Below the pieces are notes generated by a model. The model had not been told where the DNA came from. It did no database searches and saw only the letters and a program-made list of their open reading frames with translations. From Owenia fusiformis (Eukaryota > Annelida > Polychaeta > Sabellida > Oweniidae): a stretch of DNA of 64,000 bases. Location of the stretch: positions 981,621-1,045,620 of the forward strand of contig CAIIXF020000003.1 in the NCBI GenBank assembly GCA_903813345.2, read 5' to 3'. The stretch's first letter is position 1. Each line of letters starts with the position of its first letter. Both the position numbers and the translations under genes were made by a program. Positions 34,061 to 45,869 of the stretch are shown piece by piece.

Positions 34061-36431
34061 GCATAGGTGGGTTAAACGTTTTGATCCGGCCGGAAAACTC
34101 TCCCCTTCCCCTTACTGTTGGTCTTATGCTGATTTGTCATCTTAGTTTACCCTCTTTGCGGAGAAGATACTGTTTCATATTCATTTGTTAATGTTCTCTT
34201 CTCTCATTAATTTTCCAGTCCTTCATGATGATATTCTCCTGCATATTGTATTTAGTACATATCCATTTATTTCTTGTTATAGCTTTCTTAGTATACGAAT
34301 TTAGTATGTTGCTCCTGTAGCCTTGACATTGTAGTTTATTTCCCAGGCTGGTAACTCTGTTTGTTGCATCTTCCAGTTGACTGCAGATTCTTGAGATCCT
34401 TATTATTTGTGATATAAATATTCCATAAGATTGGTTTCTAGGAATATTTCCAGATAGATCAGGATATGAGACTATTTGGAAATTGAAGTTTTCCCTTTTG
34501 TCGTATAGTTTTGTAGTGATTTGTTTATTTACTATTTTCATTTGTATGTCCAGAAAAGTTGTTTCTGTATCCTTCTCATTTTCCTTGTTTAACACTAGTT
34601 CTTCAGGATAGATGTTCTTCATATCAGTCTCCATTTCTCCGTCGTTGTTTATAGTACATAAATCATCGATGAATCTTGTAGTTTTAGCATATTTCAGTAC
34701 TTTGGAGTAGTCTTCCCTATACATTTTCTCAATGGCTTGAAATTCATAACTGTATAAGTATAGGTTTGCCATATATGGCGCCGGATCGATTCCCATCGGT
34801 ATTCCAATTTTTTGTCTTAGAATTGATTTCCCTGCTTTAAAGTAGGCTGTATCCACGATGAAATCCACTAGATCATTGCACTCTCCTTTGGTATATGCCT
34901 TTTTATTATCCGCCTTTCCACCCCATTTGGCTTCATCTCCACCTACTGTTATCTTTTGGTTAGTTCCTCCTCTGAAGGCTTTATCTATCACCCATTTCAG
35001 TTTTTCCTTTATGTCAGTTAGATTAATCTTTGTGTATAGTGTAGAGAAATCATACGAGGCTATGTTTCTTACCCCGTTCCTTAAATTTACACTTTTAATG
35101 TTATCTAACATATTTTGGTTATTGTCACTGATCCACATCCTATTGGCACCTGTATAATCCTTAATCTTCTCACAGTATCTTTTGTTAGTATATTGCACTA
35201 GTTTAAGAATTTTGGTCAGTTTTTTGGCAGCTGGTTTTACAGAACTTTTCTTTGAGCCAATGATATATCTAAATTTAATTGGCTGTTTATGCATTTTAAT
35301 TGTAAGATGAATCCTTGGTATAATATTTTGTTCTTCTCCCGGTTCAATCTTGAATTTTGTTTTCATTGTCTCTTTGATTTCCTCCACTATATCTTCTTCT
35401 CCTTTATCTTCTATCCTTTGATAGGTGTCACTCCCAATTTCCTCTTTAATCTTCTTTATGTAGTAAGTATTGTTTGCACATAAACCCAATATTATTTGCT
35501 GCCTTATCAATAGGTACAATGGCATATTTTTCCTTGAGTTGATTGAGTTCTTCCATAGCATTATGGTCCTTTAGTGTCTGCTTTGGATTTTTAATATGTC
35601 TAAATTTTGTATTTTGAAGTAACTCAATCTTTTGTTTAACCTTTTCCATTACAGTATTTTTCCATTCATTTAAGTATACTTTTGAAACTTTTTCATTTTT
35701 TGTCCAACTTATTGCATATTCATCTATTCCTTTCTTTATTTCTTCTTTTGCTTTCCTGAAGTTAATGTTTCGTTTTTCTCTATAGCCAGGACCTTTACTA
35801 AATAGCTTTCTCAATTTTGAATTTTGTATAATCTTCAGATTTCCTGTTATGACGTGACCATGGTCTTCACGCTTAAATTCAGATGTATTACAATCACATT
35901 CTCCTGTATTGTTGCCTTCGTCGATACTTTCTGTAATCTCACTATAGTTGAACAATTTATTCCTTATTGGCTTTGTGTATATATAGACAATTCCTGGTGG
36001 TTCCTTATTTTTGATACTTGAAGGTATTGTCTTGATCACTTCTTCATCTCTTAAGATATTTGCAATGTTGATTACTTCTACTGCTTTGTTTTCAAATAGT
36101 ATTTTACAGAATTTTGTTGGTTTCTTTTTCCTATTCTTGGTCTTTAGTTCATTGTTTTTCCTAAGTTTTGATTGGATTCTGTCCTCCAGAGTAATTTTAA
36201 GTCGTGTGTGTAGTCTATCATTATCTTCTATATTTATCATTCCAAGTTTTTTCAATTCTGTCTTCTTCATTTGTGGGACTAATCTCAAGATTGTTTTCAT
36301 ACCTGCCAGTACATTTCCATTGCTTTGTTCCACTATAGTTTCAAATACGTCATTGGCTTTTAATGCCTTTTCTTTACGGTGGTTTCCCTTTGGCCTTTTG
36401 TTTTTCTTCTTCCGTTTGTTATCAAAGTCGT
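34061..36431 (-). mobile_element. Penelope-like (Naiad-type) element, unit 3, 5'-truncated
   Basis: Colinear with units 1 and 2 from the 3' end up to ATCAAAGTCGT (36431), where homology stops abruptly; about 1036 bases of leader and ORF start are missing. The sequence beyond 36431 (AAACATCCAAG...) is unrelated flank. As the 5'-most copy of the array, a 5' truncation fits incomplete target-primed reverse transcription. It differs from units 1 and 2 by scattered substitutions and one small insertion. Confidence 0.92.
34188..36431 (-). pseudogene. Penelope-like polyprotein, unit 3, lacking endonuclease and frameshifted
   Basis: The frame is split in two: 34188-35561 holds the RT core and 35446-36465 the linker and pre-RT region. 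A 4-base insertion near 35464 (GTAGTAAGTATTG against GTAGTATTG in the other units) breaks it at about residue 561 (CKQY...). Residues 1 to about 241 are missing, so the whole GIY-YIG nuclease is gone. Differences from units 1/2 include His instead of Tyr at the position equivalent to 620 (35291: TGCAT against TACAT), Asn for Thr at about 415, and an Asp-to-Arg change near 428. The ancestral-looking His implies that unit 3 is not a simple truncated copy of units 1/2. The RT catalytic motifs themselves are intact. The last codons to 36465 come from flanking DNA. Confidence 0.9.
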
Positions 36432-37131
36432 AAACATCCAAGATTCGTGGGCAGAAAATCATCACTATTTCTTATTGACATTCTATAAAATTAAACATTT
36501 ATTTTTAGGCCAATTTTAGTTAATGGGATTTCCTGATATTTTATTGGATAAGACCTCTTATTTCGGCTCTGCCCACCTCAAAATTAAGATATAAAAGAGG
36601 CATTTTTGGCATTGAAACCTCAGAACCTCGTTGCGTGAACTCGGGACTAACCAAAAACTGTAAGTAACTGATTGAAATGATATTTTTGGACTTCAACTTT
36701 TCTTTAATAAATTTATATTTTAAACTATATTTTTTTTCATGTTTTGTAAAAGATAGAGGGACTCAACTTCGCCACATAATAACTTACTTCCAACTAGGAT
36801 GGACAATTTTATAGATTCATTCCTCACTGAGAGTGCAGATGAAGCTCTCTAAAGCTTACTCTATCAATCTCTTGAAAAGAGTATCTGCTGTGTTCATATA
36901 ATTTCTTACCACTTTCCATGACTTGTTTAAGAAAGCTTGATTTCTATCATTCCAATGTTACTTTTACAACCGTGTTAATTGAAAGGCCATTCAACCCAAT
37001 AATATAGAGGGCCTGTTACAACAAGAATATATATTATCATATACACCAAAAATTCAGGTTATTCTGATTATGTGTATGTGTAAATGAATAAGCAAATAAG
37101 CAAAAAAAATTCTGGCCTGGGATCTTACCAG
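36432..37131. other. Right flank of the Penelope array, no gene
   Basis: AT-rich DNA starting AAACATCCAAGATTCGTGGG. No homology to the element and no obvious target-site duplication with the left flank before 27247. Poly-T runs near 36730. Confidence 0.45.
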
Positions 37132-37630
37132 ATTTTGAATAATGTTCATTCTTCCACAGCTGATCCCTTAACACAATAGGATGTGTCTGAACCTCTGGTG
37201 TGCTGGGTTCCTTCCACTGGCAAGGTACTGATGTGCAGCTGGGATTTGTCATTCCGTCATTTGTCATGTCATTGTTGCTTCTTTTGCTGGAAGGGGACTA
37301 GCAATCTGGACCTATTGCCACCTGCACCCATTTATTTCCCTTATAGGTCTTTTCTTTCTTCCTTTGCTCTTGACTTTTAGTGGGGAGGTTTGCTTCCGAG
37401 TTGTCATTTTGGGCATGGAGGCTGCCAAGAGAAATGTCCTCATAGGTGAGGGGTTTTCTGCAACTTCAACTATCACCTTTCGGGGTGGTGTCGCAACAGG
37501 TTCCTCTGTTTTGGATTTTGGTTTGGTATTAAACATGTCCTTTAGAGAACAATTATCTATCAATTTTGAAGATTTGAAGACAAAGTATATAATACATGTT
37601 GATACATCTGATGTTGGAGGCAACTTTTAA
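37132..37630 (-). CDS. Hypothetical gene piece with possible splice donor
   Basis: Two minus-strand frames read as protein: 37312-37623 (basic, Pro/Thr/Lys-rich, low complexity) and 37037-37267. The second has LRDQLWKNEHYSKSG ending at AAATCTG/GTAAGATCC, a good splice donor at 37131/37132. They may be exon parts of one gene joined by a frameshift or a small intron near 37290. No domain is recognised. The P-element-like relic lies just to the right, on the same strand. Confidence 0.25.
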
Positions 37631-38076
37631 TGGTGACATAATAATCAACAACTGTCCTTCACACTACGATGAATAGTACAGGGGATGTGAATGTTCAAAT
37701 GATTGCCTCTGCTTTGAAACTGTCTGGGGTGCTAGATTATTGGCAAGTTTAACGAGTGCAGTTTTCTCTTGACTCCTCAATCGTGGATGGCATACCATCA
37801 ATTTTTTATAGTCAGAAGGAACATTCTTGGGTATCCTATTGTTAAGTTTGCAGCAACTTCAGTGACTGATGGCAGTTGGTTTTGTTTTCTTGTGTTAAGT
37901 CTGTCTCTCCTCTCTCTGTCTTGAGCCTCCCTTTGTGGATCTTTCTCTGATTTGTTGTTATATTGTGATGGCACTGCGCTAGGGATCAGACACCTTTTTT
38001 CATCTGAAAAACTCAACTGTATACTAACGGTTATGACATCCTGGCATAAAATTAAAGTTTAATAAGGCAAATTTTT
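37631..38076. other. Short gap, no gene recognised
   Basis: The minus-strand frame 37798-38016 is open for 72 codons and basic. It could be an eroded continuation of the P-element-like relic, but no motif supports that. Confidence 0.3.
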
Positions 38077-38580
38077 TTATGCGGAGTTTAATCCAACAGC
38101 TACAGTATTTGATAACACTTGCGCAGCCATGGCAACATTCATCTTGCCAAAACTTGTTAAAGTTACATGGTTTGAGTCAATTTTGGGGCCATTCTATAGA
38201 GTCCACTGCAATGTTTCTGAAAAAGTCAATGATGTACATCCACGAAATGGTTTGTCAATTCCACATGCAGCGGCTCAATTTGTGGCTGTAACATTGCAAC
38301 ATGTCTTTATAAGGTGTGGAGGGTCCGAAATGAAATAAGTATTCCTTGGTGCTGTATTTTCAGCATATATATTTGGGGTCAAATGGCACAGATTTGGATC
38401 TCCATTGCGGTTCAAATGAAGTTTGCACCAATTGGGAGAGGCACCATAATCTGTTACAAATTGAACATGCTGCCCTACGTCTACCTCCAATATTCAGATA
38501 GCTTCCCATAGCAGTATGTAAAGTAAGTTTGGCAAAGGATCTAGTTCATCCTCCATTATGATCTCCCCATTAACAAAAAT
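38077..38580 (-). pseudogene. P-element/THAP9-like transposase relic
   Basis: Minus-strand translation from about 38580 reads DELDPLPNLLYILLWEAI, a stop, then ILEVDVGQHVQFVTDYGASPN (first catalytic region: the family has an Asp-Gly-Ala-Ser-Pro-Asn type motif, here Tyr-Gly). Then come NTYFISDPPHLIKTCCNV, a stop, GIDKPFRGCTSL, another stop, and SFGKMNVAMAAQVLSNTVAV. The block order (DGASPN ... SDxPHLIKT ... KMxVxxAAQVLSxSVA) is that of P-element/THAP9-type transposases. Three in-frame stops in about 165 codons make it a pseudogene. THAP domain and C-terminus were not found. No terminal repeats were located. Confidence 0.72.
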
Positions 38581-39165
38581 AAATTCATTTGACTTTTCAA
38601 AAAAAAACTGCTTTTATTATTACATTTATATGTACACAAGTATCTTGTTGACCTATATTCAGCACTGTATCGATGAATAGGCCACTTATTAGGGCCAATA
38701 TTCAATCATAAATTGTACAGGGGTAGAGATGCCAAAACAGAAAGTATCTTGTGTCTGTCAAAATGCATTTGCATTCTACACATCCCTACATCTTATCCAA
38801 ATATGTTATTAATTAATGTTTAACTCAACAGTATAATCTTTGGATTTACAAAGTTGTATGGGATTTCATAAGTGTAAAAGTTGCTTTTGAAGCATTTTTC
38901 TACAGCCATTTTGTAGGAAAAATGATGAAAAAAAGTATAATCTTCTAATTTGAAGTATGATCTGAATCAATTGCAAACTTCATATTTGCACATCTGATGT
39001 GATATACCATTTGTGTCATATTGTGAAATTATTTAAATTGCAATCGAATCAAGTCATAGTGTATTTTATTTTAAAGAGAATTGCAAAACAGTCATCTCTA
39101 AGAATAGAAAAATAGAATATAGATAAGAAATAAAATCTGTAAGAAGAATAAATAAACACTAGGAG
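38581..39165. other. AT-rich interval, no gene seen
   Basis: No coding relic or element end. AT-rich with short A runs. Confidence 0.4.
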
Positions 39166-39280
39166 CTCACACGTCTCGAACTCACTACCTCATGGTTATG
39201 ATGTCATCGCCTAGCTGAGTTTGTTCTGGCGCTCTAGACCATTTTGGCCAACTCGGCAACCCCTAAGAAGGTTGTTTAGA
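39166..39280 (-). repeat. tRNA-derived SINE, copy B
   Basis: Minus strand: GTTGCCGAGTTGGCCAAAAT (A-box region), then GCTAGGCGATGACATCATAA and a B-box-like GTAGTGAGTTCGAGACGTGTG. It is closer to copy C (50328-50440; both have GCTAGGCGATGACRTCATAA) than to copies A and D, suggesting two subfamilies. GAATAAATAAACAC follows on the left. Confidence 0.65.
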
Positions 39281-39304
39281 AATAGAATAGGATAAAAATG
39301 ACCC

Positions 39305-39532
39305 TTATCTTATGCACTTTATGGTGGCAATATCTGTTGTTTCATCAATTTGCAGAGAGAAGCTTGATTTCTCCACTTCTTCAGGAATTTCATTCGTAAT
39401 GGTTTCAGAAATGGCCTTGATGATCTGCTGCATGGTCTCTTCACTTGTGTATTTGGCATTTTCACCTTGATTTAGGTTATTGAGGCTCTCTGCTCCCAAC
39501 ATCTTTGCAAAGGTCCATATACGAATATACAA
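39305..39532 (-). pseudogene. hAT-type transposase fragment (DUF4371-like region)
   Basis: A 75-codon minus-strand frame with a helical region (IIKAISETITNEIPEEVEKS) running into FSLQIDETTDIATIKCI. That motif carries the first catalytic Asp of hAT-like transposases and their ZMYM/KIAA1586-type relatives (compare FSLLIDESTDISxxKxL). The frame stops shortly after, directly beside SINE copy B. The remaining two catalytic residues and any zinc-finger domain are absent. Confidence 0.55.
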
Positions 39533-41535
39533 TCACAGCACTTACAGGCCTTCTATCTTGAACAAGGTGGTAAACCACTTTCATCAAATCTGAAAGTGAT
39601 ACAATGCATCATTTCATTAATAGAAATGTCATATCTGCAAAAAGTTAAATCCTGGACATCTTTTAAACCACCTCTCAATAGGATTCAATGTTCCAAACTA
39701 TTGTATTTCAGATACATTGTCTTTGAAATATTATGCACCTCAAATTTTTATATAATAGTTGGCAAAACCTGCCAATTCTCTAGTTCACTTGTCCAATATT
39801 GGTCCGCCTCAGGGTCCATGGACTATAAATAATAACAAGAATTTGCATTGCTGAGAGCGTAAAATTGGTTATTTTGAATGCCGCCTCTTGTATTTTTCAT
39901 CTGCCTCTTGAAGAAAAGGTTACTGAAACCACTGGTGTATAGTATTAATATTTAGAAATCTAGTTCAGTGTCTGCATTGAACAGTTTATGAAAGCATAAT
40001 TATATAATCAAACATATTGTCAGAATTTAAATCTGGTTCTTTGCATTAGACAGATTGCTTTACACAACGGGAAACACTATTTTGTAAGCACTACTAAGAA
40101 AGAATACTTTATGTGTTATCCATAAGTAATAACCAAGACTAACTACTAATTCTCAGGAATAAAAAGTTCACTCTATTGAGAGATAGATAGAGTTTATCCT
40201 TGGACCAGTTACGTCTTATCCGTGTGTCATATGACTACTGTGTTAATTAACTAAGTAAAGTATTCCAATTAAAAAGTGTTGTATGTTTGCATGCAGCAAG
40301 CGTTTAATAATTTTTCGCATATATAATATTGTCCATAAAAGATCGGTCTGATAATTACAAGTAACTCATGTTTATTTTAAAACTATTCTTTACGAATTTA
40401 TGATAAGTGTATAATGTTCAATCATACAAATCGCAGTCAGTGATTGTTCTCCACACTCACCCCTCCCCCTTCCTGACATGAACTATTTTGTAAAACCATT
40501 GACAGTGTGGAAAGGATTCTTACACTCGAGTGTCAAGGGGGGAGGGGGGGCAGTTATAAAAATATACAAGGCGATGGTTCAAATTGGACAATTTTCAAAA
40601 CTGCTCAACATGGTGAAAACTTCACGTTTTTAAAGAATGCTTGCCCGGCGAGTGGTTTGCTCTGGATTGCGAGAGAACAAAAACTTTGAATTAGGATTTT
40701 TCCTAATACTATCATTAATCTAAACAACTTTTTAAACTGTCTCTGATTACATATCATGCCAATTAATACCATTATTGTGTTGACAGGATTAAATATAATA
40801 TCTATGGAATTATAATTTAATGAACTCAATAGTCTAAATGATAATAAGTTCATAATTTAGTCTTGGCTGACTAGTCTTGCATCATCAGAGTTGGATTGCA
40901 AATACCTCCCTAAATCAAATAATTTAAATTTACAAATTTACTAGTGTATGGGGTGGGGAAACAAGTCTTCATCCAACCATTAAAGTTTAAAAGGAAGACT
41001 ATAGTGTCCCGTGAATTCATTATAATTATCTTAGACAATAGTGAAGCGGTACAATCATGGGAGTGTCAATTAATCGGAATGCAAGTTTGATTTAAAATAA
41101 CTCCTTTGGATCAAATATCTAAATTCTACTAGAATGCGGGGAGTGGAAACAAGTCTCCATTCAAGCACTAAATATCAAAAGAAAGATTTCAGTACCCCTT
41201 AACTTCACTCCCGGACTTCACTATTCACCCCCCCCCCTTCCCCAGTTATCCCTTATGACCCCAGAATGTTCGTTTCTGTGCCCCCCCCCCCTGTCCATGG
41301 CCAGTAAGTAATCTATGTGTATATTGGCTCCCTCCCAAAAGTGGGAAAACCAGATGCAGGCATAGACATTGACAAGGTGAGGGGATTTAAATATAAAAAT
41401 AGTCTTGTTTTTGGCTCTGACTTAAATATTTTGGCACTGTTTAACGAAGCCGGTTTAAGGAATGAGAGGCAGAAATAATTCCTAGAAATAAGATGGCCTG
41501 TCTTTACTATAATCAAGATGCTACCTAACTGCAGT
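39533..41535. other. Intergenic with homopolymer C tracts
   Basis: No coding relic. C-runs of about 9-10 at about 41230 and 41281, and a G-rich tract near 40540 (GGGGGGAGGGGGGG) that is roughly inverted relative to the C-rich CACCCCTCCCCCTT near 40459. Confidence 0.45.
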
Positions 41536-41866
41536 TATTTTGGTTTTATAACGCCGGGGATATTGCTCGAGCTTGAATAACAAATAAAAGGCATGTTCTT
41601 ATTTCTGTATTCTGTCCTTTGATTGTGTATACGGTTGAGCTGTACGCCAAACGTTAAGATTGTTAAAACGCTTAAAATAAAACTTTATTCCTCTCAATTT
41701 ACATAAAAATGAAACAGATTAGATTCGAATCTCAGTCACACCAGCCACTGGTCAAAGGAAGTACAAATATCTATATTAATCAAATGTCTGAGAATTTGAT
41801 AACTGTCTGGGATCCAATGTTAATTTTATTGAATCAAACTAAGAAAAGTATAAAGATGAATTTTAA
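41536..41866 (+). repeat. 330-base dispersed repeat, copy 2 (empty piggyBac site)
   Basis: The partner of 22779-23105. It continues uninterrupted through TTAA (41863-41866) into ACGTTTAGAGGGAAAAGTC, so it represents the unoccupied target. A frame from ATG at 41709 (MKQIRFESQSHQPLVK...) is open for 63 codons here. The open frame with an intact start in both copies hints that the repeat could derive from a gene's 5' exon (inference). Confidence 0.88.
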
Positions 41867-43055
41867 ACGTTTAGAGGGAAAAGTCAAATATGCATTGTAA
41901 CCCTAAAAATAATTCATTAAAGTGTCGTACACATTTCATAACATTTATATAAATAAAACAAATAAAGCACAACCCTAATGCCCTAATGAATTCATATCGG
42001 CGCTAAAGGGCCCTTGCAATAAAAACGCATCGAAGCAGGGAATGCTTGGAAAATCCTTCCGAGACTGACTTTTGTTATTTCAAAATTGAAATATGTCTAA
42101 TTCGTATGAAATAATCAAATAACCACGCGATCATTTTCCCTGGGTTTTACTCATACTCTATTTTAGATTTACTAGAAAAAATGTTTATATGATGATTGCG
42201 TTTGCTTCTCACGAGTTCATTGAAAAGTTCAGTCGTAAAACTTTAGAGATCAAAAGACTAATTAGGCACCTGATTGCGAAAGTTTGATTGCATTTCGATC
42301 GCCGGGATTTTACAAACGTATTGTTTAAGTACGGTGTAGCGATCGTGTTCTTGGGATCTTGATAACTTCCTATTTTAAGTTTTGGGTTGAAAGCAATGAG
42401 TATGTCGGACTTTCTCAAGTCCACATAATGAAACAATATCCCTTTATATTAGTCCAATCGGAATTTGCATAAACATACCAGTTTTTTATTGCAAAAAGAA
42501 CTGTAATTAATAGCCTACATAAAAACGCTTTTAGAAAAATTGTCAAATATGGTCGTGTGTGGGCAAACACGGAGGAGGAGGAGAGGGGTGCGTGCATTGC
42601 GTGCGACCCTTCATCAGTTGTGTACCTTATTTTTGTATGAATTTCTTCCGAATAGTTATGCTAGTTATGTTATGCTTCTGATATTTATTTCTGTTTTCAA
42701 ATGAAATAATTTCACCCTTGCCCGACTGACTTGTAGATAATGCACGAATCAACTAGCATGGAGATCAGATAATCAGATTGATTCGTATTTTCGCAATCAG
42801 ATGAAAAAACTTATCGTTTTCTCTGATTAAAAGGCGGTTTGAAGCTACTTTTACAGGATTTGTAAATTCGCAATCAGACTGGCTTATTTTAATATTTAGT
42901 CAGTGCAAGAGGAGGGGACTATTAATGTAGAAAATTGTTTTGATTTCGACACTAACTGAATAATTTATCACAATTGTTAAATACGCAAACAGAAACAGGT
43001 TTAAAAATGAGAATAGAGGCAAAAAAGTCTATTCATAAAATGTAATTAAAACCCG
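41867..43055. other. Intergenic, no gene seen
   Basis: AT-rich. The minus-strand frames near 42209-42597 have no recognisable domain. Confidence 0.4.
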
Positions 43056-43228
43056 GGAATTAAAAGCAATTTTAGACTGTTAGATGATCTCTTCTGTAAT
43101 CAAGGTGATGTTTACACTTCCGCCGTTAGAAAAACAAAGACTTAGACAAAGTTTACATAGCAATTAATCCTTTTGTAATCATTAAATGTTAGATTCTTAT
43201 TATTTTGTTGGACAATGTTCAGACTTCT
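43056..43228. repeat. Direct repeat pair, copy 1
   Basis: ATTAAAAGCAATTTTAGACTG through GTTAGATTCTTATT is repeated about 500 bases downstream (43556-43732) with scattered differences. Confidence 0.85.
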
Positions 43229-43502
43229 GACCAAGATTAAATCATTTATGTTTGTATTTAAAAAATAGTATTTCAATCAGACAGACGTGCTAATGTGTTC
43301 GAAAAATACATTTGTCCATTTCCTCTCAAGAAGTTTTCAAAGGTAATCAAGTCGATTTGTTTGAGTGTTTAGCATTGTTTTTCATAACTTGACGCTTCCA
43401 TGAACAGAATGACTTTGAAATGAGTTTTTATAATTTAAGCTTTTATACGGACATGCTTATTGTATATTTCTATATGAACGTTGTAGTTATGTGATGTAAC
43501 AT

Positions 43503-43516
43503 CGCCCCCCCCCCCC
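43503..43516. repeat. Poly-C tract
   Basis: A run of about 13 C between the two direct repeat copies. Confidence 0.9.
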
Positions 43517-43555
43517 AATTACAGGTATACAAAATTTGATCGGAATGCATTAACT

Positions 43556-43732
43556 TGCAATTAAAAGCAATTTTAGACTGTTAGATGATCTCTTATGTAA
43601 TCTAGGTGATGTTGGTACACTTCCGCATTTAAGAAAACAAAGACTAAGACAAAGAGAACTTAGCAATTAATCCTTTTGTTATCATTAAATGTTAGATTCT
43701 TATTTTTTGATTGGACAATATTAAGACTTCTG
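43556..43732. repeat. Direct repeat pair, copy 2
   Basis: The partner of 43056-43228; shared TTAGATGATCTCTT and TTAGCAATTAATCCTTTTGT-type blocks. The spacer between copies carries the poly-C tract. Confidence 0.85.
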
Positions 43733-44132
43733 TCTCCGATTGTTATGCAGGTATGTGTATAAAATCATGTGAACAACATTATCGTGGAAACTCCCATCTT
43801 CATTCTCATAATGTCTTACAGCTATTTCGCAAATGACATAATCCTAAACAACATACATGTATGGACATAACGATAATATTGCAGAACTGAGCGAAAAGAA
43901 AGGTGGAACAAATCAGATTAAGATATTTTATTTTTGAAATGCACAAAGGGCAACAGTTGAAGAACAAAAGTTAAAGGCGTTTTGAAATAGATCGTGCCTT
44001 TATATGATCCCCTTCTATAATACCCTACCCTTTGCATTTGTTCGACCTCACTTCTTAAATGAGAGTTTCGTCTTCTCGTATTTTATAATTAGACTCTGCA
44101 CGCAGCGTAATAGTGCCCCTATTATCCATGTT

Positions 44133-44340
44133 CAGGGGCGTAGCCAACTTTCAGTCGGGGGGGGGGGTGCGATCGCCAAAAAACAATAACGGTTTTCAGT
44201 CGGGGGAGGGGGTTGCGATCGTGGCAAAAGCAAGCCAAAAGATGCAACTTCCTTCAAAATTGAGCTTGAAGCTTCTATCTCTTCTTCTATTTTATTGGTT
44301 ATTCACCGCAACCTCCCCCCCCCCCTTGGCTACGCCTATG
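44133..44340. mobile_element. Small hAT-like MITE
   Basis: Left end CAGGGGCGTAGCCAACTTTC and right end CCTTGGCTACGCCTATG form short inverted repeats (GGCGTAGCCAA core) about 208 bases apart. G-rich runs lie just inside the left end and a matching C-run just inside the right. CAGGGGCGTAGC-type termini are typical of hAT-derived MITEs in invertebrates. I could not see a clean 8-base target duplication, so the exact ends are uncertain. Confidence 0.55.
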
Positions 44341-45869
44341 CCTGTCGAGAGACAAAAAGAGAAGCGAAAAGACTGTTAAAACAAGTACTTCCAATAAATA
44401 CTTTTACAGTTATATATGATTATCAACGACCCTACTTGTCAAATTAATAGAAACGAAAACGAAATTCTTTCATTACGCGAAAACCGTTGAAATATCTACC
44501 TGATTCGCTGGAATAGTCATTAGTCACATTATTTCAGAGCAAACAATTAGCATCTACTATAATATTTATTTTTCTATCCGATATACAACTGATATTGATA
44601 TCTTTCCCCGGACAATGTGTTATCTCATGATCCGTTGACATCATCAACAATTTGATTTACCACAAGAGAGTAACCAACATTCCTTAATTAAAAAGTTGAT
44701 ATTTCTTGAATTTTATAGCAAAAACACTATGACACAATAACATCGAGGCAAAATCAAAACATGGTGTGGAAATAAAAGGCATACAAAATGGCCATTAAAA
44801 TGAAATTCTTGTTCATAAAAGTATCAACTTTATTACATTGGACGCAAATACAAAGTATAGAATAAATAACTTCCCAGAGATTACAATACGGATCAGTAAG
44901 TCAACAAATCTAACTGTTAAATAAACAAACTTAGCCCATGTCTGCAATTGTTCGTCTGCTGGTCAGAACTCGGTATCCTCTTCGGATAATCAATTTCTGT
45001 GACTACTGATGTCTTAAATAATTCACGACGTTGTCTTTAAATAAGGATCTTTAATCTACAAACTGTAAATAAATAGCGTGAACCCGGGATCGTAGACAAC
45101 AACATTGATACCTTGCTGTCCTCTGTTAAATCACGAAACCCGTTTCCCTTAAATTTTTTACTAAGAGACTTATACATGCATAAGTTATCTATCAAATTAT
45201 TTTTCTTTAAATATTAAATGTCGTCTAAGTTTGTTTTAATGATTAGTCTTCATCTAGATTCATTAATCATCACGATATTTATATATACATATTATGTAAT
45301 AGACCTATCATATCACGTCCGTAGTTAAAGTCAACTACATATTAATGCAATAGAATAAGACTCAATAATTAAAAAAATAAACCTCAGTATTCGGGCCTAA
45401 AAAACACAGATAAGTGTATCAATACCAACGGGTAAGCTCAAATAACCTTCCAAATAAGTGTATCAATAATCAAGGATTGCGAGTACTAAGGACCGGGTAA
45501 GATGGTTGTAACATTGGTATCGCTAGTTATTAAACACGATTTTGTCTTGTGTTACCAATAAAGAATATTTTATAATTGCATGTTCCTTGGATGCAATCTT
45601 GTAATAAAACCCTCAATGTTATGTTTTAAAGTCATAATGAATATGGAGAAGAGCAAGAGATTACAGTCTCTCCATTTCCCTTGTAGAAGTGTAGTGATGT
45701 AGCCTTCTAAGGACACTTGCAGAAAGCTCAAACTCACAGCTTGTTACATTCAGTGTACAAGCAAGTGTCAAAAGCACAAAATATTTGGAAACCTCATATG
45801 ATCGCAAACTTTGATGGCTGCAGCTGGAGAGTCTGGGACTTCATGAAAGTCTACATCCCTGAATTCCTC
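44341..45869. other. AT-rich intergenic, no gene seen
   Basis: No coding relic or element ends. A short GTGTATCAATA repeat near 45415-45470. Confidence 0.4.

Noticed and set aside
27230-36450. Target-site duplication around the Penelope array
   Set aside because: Compared the flanks at 27247 and 36431 by eye; no convincing direct repeat found.
41220-41295. C-rich tracts as telomere-like or regulatory DNA
   Set aside because: Homopolymer runs without a repeat unit; most likely slippage tracts.
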